Source: an uncultured bacterium (GTDB taxonomy: Bacteria > Bacteroidota > Bacteroidia > Bacteroidales > Bacteroidaceae). Taken from it: 56,289 bases of DNA. A model generated the notes under the pieces. It ran no database searches, had not been told where the DNA came from, and saw only the letters and a program-made list of their open reading frames with translations. Location: positions 1 to 56,289 of the forward strand of contig CAJMPR010000026.1 in assembly GCA_905215345.1 (NCBI GenBank), written 5' to 3'. This document shows, one piece after another, positions 24,146 through 31,788 of this stretch (the first letter of the stretch is position 1; each line of letters opens with the position of its first letter). The translations under genes were made by a program, and so were the position numbers.

Positions 24146-27100
24146 ATGAGTTTATACGAAGGTGCGGTTAAGAAACCGATTATGACCTCGCTCTGCTTTC
24201 TGGCAGTAGTGATATTTGGTTTGTTCTCCTTGTCTAAATTACCTATCGACTTGTATCCGGATATCGATACAAATACAATCATGGTAATGACAGCGTATCC
24301 GGGAGCCAGTGCTTCGGATATTGAGAACAACGTGACACGTCCGTTGGAAAATGTGCTGAATGCAGTTAGTGACTTGAAACATATTACTTCACGTTCTTCG
24401 GAAAATATGTCTTTGATTACGCTGGAATTTGAATATGGCAATGATATTGATGTATTGACAAACGATGTGCGTGACAAATTGGACATGGTAAGTTCTCAGC
24501 TTCCTGATGATGTGGAAAATCCTATCATCTTCAAGTTCAGTACGGACATGATTCCTATCGTACTGCTGTCCGTACAGGCCAATGAAAGCCAGTCGGCACT
24601 TTATAAAATATTGGATGACCGCGTTGTGAATCCTCTGGCACGTATTCCCGGTGTGGGTACGGTGTCCATCAGTGGTGCCCCGCAGCGTGAAATTCAGGTA
24701 TATTGCGATCCTTACAAACTGGAGGCGTACAATCTGAGTATTGAGACAATCAGTTCCATTATCGGGGCGGAAAATAAAAATATTCCGGGTGGTAACTTCG
24801 ATATCGGCAATGAAACTTATTCATTGCGTGTGGAAGGTGAGTTTGACGATTCCCGCCAGCTCGAAAATGTAGTTGTGGGTACCTACAATGGGGCTACTGT
24901 TTATTTACGCGATGTAGCCAAAGTGGTGGATACCGTCGAGGAACGTGCGCAGGAAACGTATAATAATGGTGTAAAGGGAGCTATGATTGTTGTTCAGAAG
25001 CAATCGGGTGCCAATTCCGTAGAGATTTCCAAGAAAGTGCAAGATGCACTACCTCGTTTACAGAAGAACCTGCCGAGTGATGTGAAACTGGGTGTTATTG
25101 TCGATACGTCTGAGAATATCTTGAACACGATTGACAGTTTGACGGAGACGGTAGCATATGCATTGCTCTTCGTGGTTCTTGTTGTATTCCTCTTCCTGGG
25201 ACGTTGGCGTGCTACATTGATTATCTGTATCACGATTCCGCTTTCATTGATTGCGTCATTTATTTACCTCGCTATTACAGGTAATACAATTAATATTATC
25301 TCGCTTTCATCACTTTCTATCGCTATCGGTATGGTGGTGGATGATGCTATTGTGGTATTGGAAAACGTGACGACGCATATCGAGCGTGGTTCCGATCCCA
25401 AGCAGGCGGCTGTTCACGGAACGAATGAGGTAGCTATCTCCGTAGTAGCTTCTACATTGACTATGATTGCTGTGTTCTTTCCGTTGACGATGGTTAGCGG
25501 TATGTCCGGAGTACTGTTTAAACAGTTGGGTTGGATGATGTGTGCCATTATGTTTATTTCTACGGTGGCTGCCTTGACTTTGACACCTATGCTCTGTTCA
25601 CAGTTACTTCGCTTGCAGAAAACACAGTCGAAAGCGTTCAAGATGTTCTTCGGCCCGATTGAACGTGCTTTGGACGGACTTGATAACTGGTATGCCCGTA
25701 TGCTGAATTGGGCTGTTCGTCACCGTGCATGGGTGCTTATGGGCTGTTTGGTATTCTTTATCGTCAGTCTGTTCTGTGCCAAGACTATCGGTACGGAGTT
25801 TTTCCCGGCACAAGATAATGCGCGTATTGCGGTGCAGTTGGAATTACCTATCGGTACCCGTAAAGAAGTAGCTCAGGAGATATCAGATAAACTGACGAAT
25901 CAGTGGTTGGAGAAGTATAAAGGTATAATGAAAGTATGTAACTATACTGTAGGTCAGGCCGATTCGGATAATACCTGGGCATCCATGCAGGATAATGGTT
26001 CTCATATCATTTCCTTTAATATCAGTTTGGTAGACCCGGGAGATCGTGATATAACGCTGGAAACTGTCTGTGATGAGATGCGTGATGACCTTAAAGCTTA
26101 TCCTGAATTCAGTAAGGCGCAAGTTATTCTGGGAGGTAGTAACACAGGTATGTCTGCCCAAGCCAGTGCCGACTTTGAAGTCTATGGTTACAACATGGAA
26201 GAAACCGATAGCGTAGCTGCTAATTTGAGGCGCGAGTTACTGAAAGTTAAGGGAGTATCCGAGGTAAATATCAGTCGTAGTGATTACCAACCTGAATATC
26301 AGGTTGATTTTGATCGTGAGAAGCTGGCTTTGCATGGCTTGAATTTGTCTACTGCCGCTACTTATCTACGCAATCGTATCAATGGTGCGACTGCCTCTAA
26401 GTATCGTGAAGATGGTGATGAATATGATATCAAGGTTCGCTATGCCCCTGAATATCGTACCAGCCTTGAAAGCATTGAAAATATTTTGGTTTATAATGCC
26501 AAGGGCGAGGGTGTCCGTATCAAAGACCTCGGAACAGTGGTCGAACGTTTCGCACCGCCTACCATCGAGCGTAAAGACCGTGAACGTATCGTAACGGTAT
26601 CTGCGGTTATCTCCGGTGAACCTTTGAGTGATGTAGTTGCCGCGGGTAATGCCATTATCGATAAGATGGATATACCGTCGGATGTTACTATCCAGGTGTC
26701 AGGGTCGTTTGAAGACCAGCAGGATTCGTTCCGCGATTTGGGAACATTGGCTGTATTGATTATCGTCCTTGTATTTATTGTGATGGCAGCCCAGTTTGAG
26801 TCGTTGACCTATCCGTTTATCTTGATTCTGTCTGTACCGTTTGCAATGAGTGGTGTGTTGATGGCACTGTTCATTACCAATACGACGTTGAGTGTAATGA
26901 GTTTGTTAGGTAGTATTATGTTGATTGGTATCGTTGTAAAGAACGGTATTGTACTTATTGACTATACCATCCTCTGTCGCGAACGCGGTCAGTCGGTGCT
27001 GAATGCCGTAGTTACGGCTGGTAAGAGCCGTCTTCGCCCGGTATTGATGACCACGATGACGACCATTCTCGGTATGATTCCGATGGCAATCAGTACAGGA

Positions 27101-27280
27101 CAGGGTGCTGAGATGTGGAGCCCGATGGCGATTGCCGTAATCGGTGGTTTGGCGGTATCTACTATCCTAACCTTGATTTACGTTCCGACGATGTATTGTA
27201 TCTTCGGTGGTGTCGGCATTAAGCGTCAACGTCGCAAGATGCGTAAGCAACTGAATGTTTATTTTGAGGAGCAGAAATAA
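24146..27280 (+). CDS. RND-family efflux pump, inner membrane subunit
   Basis: A 1044-residue proton-driven exporter of the HAE1/AcrB class. The N-terminus (MSLYEGAVKKPIMTSLCFLA) leads into TM1. TM4 carries the proton-relay Asp pair in GMVVDDAIVVLENV and TM10 the conserved Lys in GIVVKNGIVLIDYT. Two large periplasmic loops lie after TM1 and TM7. The ATG at 24146 is chosen over an in-frame TTG at 24092, because the extra 18 residues would be translated from the inverted repeat in the spacer. It works with the preceding adaptor and TolC proteins. Confidence 0.94.
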   Translation: MSLYEGAVKKPIMTSLCFLAVVIFGLFSLSKLPIDLYPDIDTNTIMVMTAYPGASASDIENNVTRPLENVLNAVSDLKHITSRSSENMSLITLEFEYGNDIDVLTNDVRDKLDMVSSQLPDDVENPIIFKFSTDMIPIVLLSVQANESQSALYKILDDRVVNPLARIPGVGTVSISGAPQREIQVYCDPYKLEAYNLSIETISSIIGAENKNIPGGNFDIGNETYSLRVEGEFDDSRQLENVVVGTYNGATVYLRDVAKVVDTVEERAQETYNNGVKGAMIVVQKQSGANSVEISKKVQDALPRLQKNLPSDVKLGVIVDTSENILNTIDSLTETVAYALLFVVLVVFLFLGRWRATLIICITIPLSLIASFIYLAITGNTINIISLSSLSIAIGMVVDDAIVVLENVTTHIERGSDPKQAAVHGTNEVAISVVASTLTMIAVFFPLTMVSGMSGVLFKQLGWMMCAIMFISTVAALTLTPMLCSQLLRLQKTQSKAFKMFFGPIERALDGLDNWYARMLNWAVRHRAWVLMGCLVFFIVSLFCAKTIGTEFFPAQDNARIAVQLELPIGTRKEVAQEISDKLTNQWLEKYKGIMKVCNYTVGQADSDNTWASMQDNGSHIISFNISLVDPGDRDITLETVCDEMRDDLKAYPEFSKAQVILGGSNTGMSAQASADFEVYGYNMEETDSVAANLRRELLKVKGVSEVNISRSDYQPEYQVDFDREKLALHGLNLSTAATYLRNRINGATASKYREDGDEYDIKVRYAPEYRTSLESIENILVYNAKGEGVRIKDLGTVVERFAPPTIERKDRERIVTVSAVISGEPLSDVVAAGNAIIDKMDIPSDVTIQVSGSFEDQQDSFRDLGTLAVLIIVLVFIVMAAQFESLTYPFILILSVPFAMSGVLMALFITNTTLSVMSLLGSIMLIGIVVKNGIVLIDYTILCRERGQSVLNAVVTAGKSRLRPVLMTTMTTILGMIPMAISTGQGAEMWSPMAIAVIGGLAVSTILTLIYVPTMYCIFGGVGIKRQRRKMRKQLNVYFEEQK

Positions 27281-27311
27281 TCCATAACTTAATAACTCAT
27301 AACTTATAAAT

Positions 27312-27605
27312 ATGAAATCTGTATTAATTACATTTGACCAGGCATACTACGAACGTATCATAGCGACTCTTGATAGACTGAATTGCCGTGGTTTCACTTA
27401 TTGGGAGCAGGTTCGCGGACGTGGTTCCAAGACAGGTGAGCCGCACTACGGAAGTCACGCCTGGCCTTCTATGTGTTCCGCTATCCTTACGATGGTAGAA
27501 GATGACAGGGTGGACTCCTTGTTGGAAGTCCTTCATAATATGGACAAACAGACCGAGCAATTAGGGCTTCGGGCGTTCGTATGGAATATAGAAAAGACCA
27601 TTTAG
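27312..27605 (+). CDS. PG0541-type transporter-associated small protein (PII-like)
   Basis: A 97-residue cytosolic protein (MKSVLITFDQAYYERIIATL at the start, GLRAFVWNIEKTI at the end). It resembles the family named after Porphyromonas gingivalis PG0541, which in that species also follows a TolC-adaptor-RND operon. The order of strands and helices suggests a PII-like ferredoxin fold. The central RGRGSKTGEPHYGSHAWPSM loop is rich in Gly, His and Trp and could bind a ligand or metal. A role in modulating the pump is inferred from position only. Last gene of the operon; a terminator follows. Confidence 0.8.
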   Translation: MKSVLITFDQAYYERIIATLDRLNCRGFTYWEQVRGRGSKTGEPHYGSHAWPSMCSAILTMVEDDRVDSLLEVLHNMDKQTEQLGLRAFVWNIEKTI

Positions 27606-27628
27606 AACTTCCCGGTCGGTAATAGGAG

Positions 27629-27677
27629 TTATCCCCGGAGGAAATATCTTTTTCTTCCGGGGATAATTCTTTTTTGT
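27629..27677 (+). terminator. Terminator of the TetR-RND operon
   Basis: TTATCCCCGG (27629-27638) pairs with CCGGGGATAA (27657-27666). The stem extends inward by AGGA/TCTT with one wobble pair. It is followed by TTCTTTTTTTG. It lies 24 bases after the last stop codon. Confidence 0.85.
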
Positions 27678-27705
27678 ACGAGGATATTTTTTACTTCCTA
27701 TTCTC

Positions 27706-27713
27706 TATCTTTG
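27706..27713 (+). promoter_or_regulatory. Bacteroides-type -7 box for the acetylation operon
   Basis: TATCTTTG is a perfect TAnnTTTG, 15 bases before the ATG at 27728. It supports that ATG over the longer frame starting at 27674, which would begin upstream of the promoter. No clear -33 TTTG is present at normal spacing. Confidence 0.5.
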
Positions 27714-27727
27714 CGCCCGAATTAGTT

Positions 27728-29104
27728 ATGGAAAAAAGTGCTTTAAAATATACGGGATGGTTGGTGCTTATTGTGGTAAGCATATTACTGCTGCTGAACT
27801 TATTGCCGGGAGTCACGATAGGGAGTCGTGTGTTGAGGCGGGTAGACATATTGGGAGATGTACGTCATCCTTCCGAACCGGTGAACGAACCGGATAGCTT
27901 GCTTCCACCGCCGCCAAAAGTTAAACCGGCTTTTGTGGACACCTGTCGCAGTGGTATGACATGTATCGAGGATTATAGCGACTCTACTTTGCGAGGTATG
28001 ACACCTTTCTACCGGGCTTTGGATCAGTTGTCTAAGAAACCGCGCCTGGTGCGTATTGCCGTTTTTGGCGATTCTTTTATTGAGGCGGATATTCTGACAG
28101 CCGATTTGCGTGAAATGTTGCAGAAGCGTTATGGCGGATGTGGAGTCGGTTTTGTCACGATTACCTCGATGACCAGTGGATACCGTCCTACGGTGCGCCA
28201 TAGTTTCAGTGGGTGGCAAAGCCATTCCATTATGGATTCCGTATTTTTCGACCGGAACAAGCAAGGTATTTCCGGACATTATTTCATTCCTCATAGCGGT
28301 GCTTATGTTGAGTTGCGGGGGCAGAAGAATTATGCTTCGCGATTGGATACTTGTAAGCATGCTTCTATCTTCTTCTATAATAAAGGTGAAGTAACCCTTT
28401 CGGCACTCGTCAATAAGGGGGAACAGCAGACAGAAACGTTTGTCCCCACAGGTGAGTTGCAGCAGATGGACGTAGAAGGAAATATCGGTTCCGTGCGTTG
28501 GACGGTAGAAAGTGCAGATTCCACCTTGTTCTATGGATTGGCTATGGATGGTACCGAAGGCATTATTGTAGACAACTTCTCATTACGAGGCAGTTCCGGC
28601 TTGTCACTTCGCTCTGTCCCGGTCTGGATGATGCGTGAGTTCAACGAACAGCGGCCTTATGACTTGATAATTCTTCAGTACGGGCTGAATGTAGCTACGG
28701 AGCGCGGACGGAATTACGACCGCTATCATGACGGGATGAATACCACCATCGCCCATCTGAAAGAAGCTTTCCCGCAATCGGGTATTCTGGTTGTCAGCGT
28801 AGGTGACCGTGAATATAAAACCGAGGAAGGTGAATTGCGCACCATGCCCGGTATAAAGAATCTTGTTCGTTACCAGCAAAATCTGGCGGGCGATAATGGA
28901 GTGGCATTTTGGAATATGTTTGAAGCAATGGGCGGTGAAGGCAGTATCGTAAAGATGGTGCATGCCAAACCGTCTATGGCCAACTATGATTATACGCATA
29001 TCAATTTCCGTGGTGGAAAGCATCTGGCCGGATTACTTTATGAAGCATTGGTGTATGGTAAAGAACAATATGACAGGAGGCAAGCCTATGAAGCTGAACC
29101 GTAA
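27728..29104 (+). CDS. Membrane-anchored SGNH-family protein of an O-acetylation operon
   Basis: A 458-residue protein with one N-terminal membrane anchor (about residues 10-27, GWLVLIVVSILLLLNLLP), a Pro-rich linker and a periplasmic SGNH domain. The nucleophile block is VFGDSFIEAD (GDS at 114-116), the Asn block is QYGLNVATE, and the Asp-His pair is in YDYTHINFRGG near the C-terminus. The next two genes are another SGNH protein and an MBOAT acyltransferase. Such sets (compare AlgI with AlgJ/AlgX, or PatA/PatB) move acetyl groups across the membrane onto exported polysaccharide. The ATG at 27728 is used because the longer frame begins upstream of the promoter. Confidence 0.85.
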   Translation: MEKSALKYTGWLVLIVVSILLLLNLLPGVTIGSRVLRRVDILGDVRHPSEPVNEPDSLLPPPPKVKPAFVDTCRSGMTCIEDYSDSTLRGMTPFYRALDQLSKKPRLVRIAVFGDSFIEADILTADLREMLQKRYGGCGVGFVTITSMTSGYRPTVRHSFSGWQSHSIMDSVFFDRNKQGISGHYFIPHSGAYVELRGQKNYASRLDTCKHASIFFYNKGEVTLSALVNKGEQQTETFVPTGELQQMDVEGNIGSVRWTVESADSTLFYGLAMDGTEGIIVDNFSLRGSSGLSLRSVPVWMMREFNEQRPYDLIILQYGLNVATERGRNYDRYHDGMNTTIAHLKEAFPQSGILVVSVGDREYKTEEGELRTMPGIKNLVRYQQNLAGDNGVAFWNMFEAMGGEGSIVKMVHAKPSMANYDYTHINFRGGKHLAGLLYEALVYGKEQYDRRQAYEAEP

Positions 29105-30005
29105 ACGTTGGCTGTTGACCGTTTGCTGTACGGTGTTTGCGTTGTTCCCGACTATGCAGCCATTGTATGCGCAGGATGTATTTCCGGGTTGCCCTTTGCC
29201 TGATAAAGTGGTGCGGGATTGCGATACCCTTCATTGTTACAGCCAGCGTACAGACTCTGTTTTAATTCCTTCTTTTCCTCTGCCAAAAGCTTTTCAGCAG
29301 CTCGGAGAAAATGAGTTGATAGACAGTGTCGGCATCCTTAAACCCTTCTGGGAAAAAATACGGATGCTCCGCTTGGGAGCTTCTACAGATACGATACGTA
29401 TTGTACATGTAGGAGACAGCCATATCCGGGGGCATATTTTCCCTCAGACTACGGGGGCGTTGTTGCAGAAAACATTCGGCCCCATTTCCTATACGGATAT
29501 GGGAATCAATGGCGCTTTTTGTACAACTTTTACCCGTCCCGACCGTATTTCGGCCATTGCCGCTTTGCATCCTGACCTTGTTATTCTTTCGTTTGGAACG
29601 AACGAAAGTCATAATCGCCGATACAATTCCATGTTGCACTATCAGCAGATGAATGAATTGGTGCGGATGCTCCGTGACAGTTTGCCCGGTGTGCCTATGT
29701 TGATGACAACACCGCCCGGTTCTTACGAGAGTTTCCGTCAGCGGCGTTACAGGCGTACCTATAAGATTAATCCCCGTACTGCTGTTGCCGTACAGACTAT
29801 CCGGCATTTTGCAGATGCTAACGGACTTGTCGTTTGGGATATGTATGATGCCTTTGGAGGTGCCCGTCGTGCTTGTTTGAATTGGCAGGAAGCCAAGCTG
29901 ATGCGCCCCGACCATGTTCATTATCTTCCGGAAGGCTATGTATTGCAAGGTGAATTGTTTTCCCAGGCTCTTTTAAAAGCATATAATGATTATGTGGAAT
30001 ATTAA
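29088..30005 (+). CDS. Periplasmic SGNH hydrolase/acyltransferase-like protein
   Basis: A 305-residue exported protein with signal peptide MKLNRKRWLLTVCCTVFALF (cleavage near LYAQ, residue 29). The SGNH motifs are complete: VGDSHIRGH (GDS at 109-111), LSFGTNESHN, and PDHVHYLPEGY with the Asp-His pair. The ATG at 29088 lies 17 bases inside the preceding gene and has AGGAGG at 29075-29080. The open frame extends further upstream to 28962 but that part is coding sequence of the neighbour. Possibly the acetyl-transfer partner of the MBOAT protein. Whether it transfers or removes acetyl groups cannot be told. Confidence 0.87.
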   Translation: MKLNRKRWLLTVCCTVFALFPTMQPLYAQDVFPGCPLPDKVVRDCDTLHCYSQRTDSVLIPSFPLPKAFQQLGENELIDSVGILKPFWEKIRMLRLGASTDTIRIVHVGDSHIRGHIFPQTTGALLQKTFGPISYTDMGINGAFCTTFTRPDRISAIAALHPDLVILSFGTNESHNRRYNSMLHYQQMNELVRMLRDSLPGVPMLMTTPPGSYESFRQRRYRRTYKINPRTAVAVQTIRHFADANGLVVWDMYDAFGGARRACLNWQEAKLMRPDHVHYLPEGYVLQGELFSQALLKAYNDYVEY

Positions 30006-31500
30006 TGAATTCCTGAACGGACTAAATATAGACCTCTCCCGGTTACGCGACATTCTTGTATACGATCCGCAGGCACCGATGATATTCAGCAGCGGTATCT
30101 TCCTGTGGTTGTTTGCTGCATTTATTCTGGTCTATCTGCTCTTGCAACGCCGTGCTACCGCGCGTTTGATGTTCGTCACTCTGTTCTCTTATTATTTCTA
30201 TTATAAAAGTAGCGGTTCGTATTTCTTTCTGCTTGCTATCGTTACGGTAAGTGACTTTTTCATTGCCCGGCTGATGGCTCACGCTACTATTCGTTGGCAA
30301 CGTAAGGCATGGGTAGTCATTAGCTTATTGATTAATCTGGGCTTGTTGTGTTACTTCAAGTACACCAACTTTCTGGGTGATTTCTTTGCTTCGCTCATGG
30401 GGGGTACTTTTACGGCTATGGATATTTTCCTTCCCGTGGGAATCTCGTTCTTCACCTTCCAGTCGTTGAGCTATACGATTGATGTATATCGTAAAGAGAT
30501 AACCCCGCTTACCAGTCTGCTGGATTATGCTTTTTATGTATCGTTCTTTCCGCAGTTGGTGGCAGGGCCTATTGTCCGTGCCCGTGATTTCATTCCGCAA
30601 ATCCGTCGTCCTTTGTTTGTTTCCAACGAAATGTTCGGCCGGGGAATATTTCTGATTATAAGCGGACTTTTTAAGAAAGCGATTATTTCGGATTATATCA
30701 GCATTAATTTTGTGGAACGTATCTTCGATAACCCTACCCTGTATTCGGGGGTGGAAAATCTGATGGGAGTCTATGGGTATGCTCTGCAAATCTATTGCGA
30801 TTTCTCCGGATACAGCGATATGGCTATCGGTATTGCTTTACTGCTGGGCTTCCACTTCAATATGAACTTCGACTCACCCTATAAATCTGCTTCCATTACG
30901 GAATTCTGGAGGCGCTGGCACATTTCGTTGTCCAGTTGGCTGCGCGATTATCTTTATATCTCTCTGGGTGGAAATCGTAAAGGAAAAATCAGGCAATATG
31001 CCAACCTTATTATTACTATGTTTTTGGGTGGCTTGTGGCATGGAGCATCCTGGAACTTTGTCTTTTGGGGAGTGCTACACGGCACTGCTTTGGCTGCTCA
31101 TAAGTTTTGGATGGGCATTATACATCGCAAGAAAGGAGAGCGAAGCCATGGTATTCGTCGCTTCTTCGGTATTTTCATTACATTCCACTTTGTATGTTTC
31201 TGCTGGATATTCTTCCGTAATGCGGATTTTTCGACTTCGCTGGATATGCTGAATCAGATATTCACTACCTTCCGTCCGCAACTCTTCCCGCAACTGCTAA
31301 CGGGATATTGGGAAGTGTTTGCCTTAATGGGATTGGGGTATTTCTTGCATTTTGTCCCCGACAGTTGGGAACATGCTTGTAGCAAAGCGGTGATTCGCCT
31401 TCCCCTTATAGGAAAAGCGGTGCTGATGATTGCTCTGATTTATTTGGTTATTCAGATGAAAAGCTCTGAGATACAACCATTCATCTATTTTCAGTTCTAA
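29986..31500 (+). CDS. MBOAT-family O-acyltransferase (AlgI/DltB-like)
   Basis: A 504-residue multi-pass membrane protein (roughly ten or more hydrophobic segments). The MBOAT core is clear: YCDFSGYSDMAIGIALLLGF, FWRRWHISLSSWLRDYLYIS, and the catalytic-His region GGLWHGASWNFVFWGVLHG. Family members hand acyl groups from a cytosolic donor through the membrane to a periplasmic partner. It overlaps the preceding SGNH gene by 20 bases, or 14 if the second Met (29992) is the start. The three overlapping genes form one transcription unit. The acetylated polymer is not identifiable from this window. Confidence 0.92.
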   Translation: MIMWNINEFLNGLNIDLSRLRDILVYDPQAPMIFSSGIFLWLFAAFILVYLLLQRRATARLMFVTLFSYYFYYKSSGSYFFLLAIVTVSDFFIARLMAHATIRWQRKAWVVISLLINLGLLCYFKYTNFLGDFFASLMGGTFTAMDIFLPVGISFFTFQSLSYTIDVYRKEITPLTSLLDYAFYVSFFPQLVAGPIVRARDFIPQIRRPLFVSNEMFGRGIFLIISGLFKKAIISDYISINFVERIFDNPTLYSGVENLMGVYGYALQIYCDFSGYSDMAIGIALLLGFHFNMNFDSPYKSASITEFWRRWHISLSSWLRDYLYISLGGNRKGKIRQYANLIITMFLGGLWHGASWNFVFWGVLHGTALAAHKFWMGIIHRKKGERSHGIRRFFGIFITFHFVCFCWIFFRNADFSTSLDMLNQIFTTFRPQLFPQLLTGYWEVFALMGLGYFLHFVPDSWEHACSKAVIRLPLIGKAVLMIALIYLVIQMKSSEIQPFIYFQF

Positions 31501-31541
31501 GTTCTCCGGATTAACCGCAGAGCAGATAAAGCCATTTTTAA

Positions 31542-31674
31542 TGAGTCTGACTCTGCCGTATTGGGAGCACAGTTCAGTCGTATTGGGAGTCTGTCTCCGT
31601 CGTATAGGGAATACAGTTCAGTCGTATTGGGAACTCGGTTCCACTACGAAGAAAGGGAGTGGAACTCAAGTTCC
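31542..31674. repeat. Array B: tandem 22-bp dyad repeats after the MBOAT gene
   Basis: Dyads of 13 bases sit at 31542, 31564, 31586, 31608 and 31630, a period of exactly 22. Four copies begin CGTATTGGGA or CGTATAGGGA (31557, 31579, 31601, 31623). The best dyads are GGAAC-TCG-GTTCC (31630), GGAGT-CTG-TCTCC (31586) and TGAGT-CTG-ACTCT (31542). A further palindrome, GGAACTCAAGTTCC (31661-31674), is out of register by about half a unit. The layout TTG + 13-base dyad + linker is the same as in array A, but the sequence is different. Confidence 0.85.
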
Positions 31675-31690
31675 ATTGGCTTTTAATAAG

Positions 31691-31781
31691 TTAGATGATA
31701 GTATGTCAAAACTTTGAATAGCATATCATTCTGTCATTCAGCAGAACTTACTATTCAAAGTTTTGATATACTCATATCTAA
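31691..31781. terminator. Large inverted repeat between convergent operons
   Basis: A 30-base arm (31692-31721) is matched at 26 of 30 positions by the reverse complement of 31751-31780, with one more pair outside. The inner 16 bases (TCAAAACTTTGAATAG and its complement) are perfect. The loop is 29 bases. It lies between the MBOAT stop and the stop of the GH20 gene on the opposite strand, so it probably ends transcription from both sides. Confidence 0.65.
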
Positions 31782-31788
31782 TTCATTC

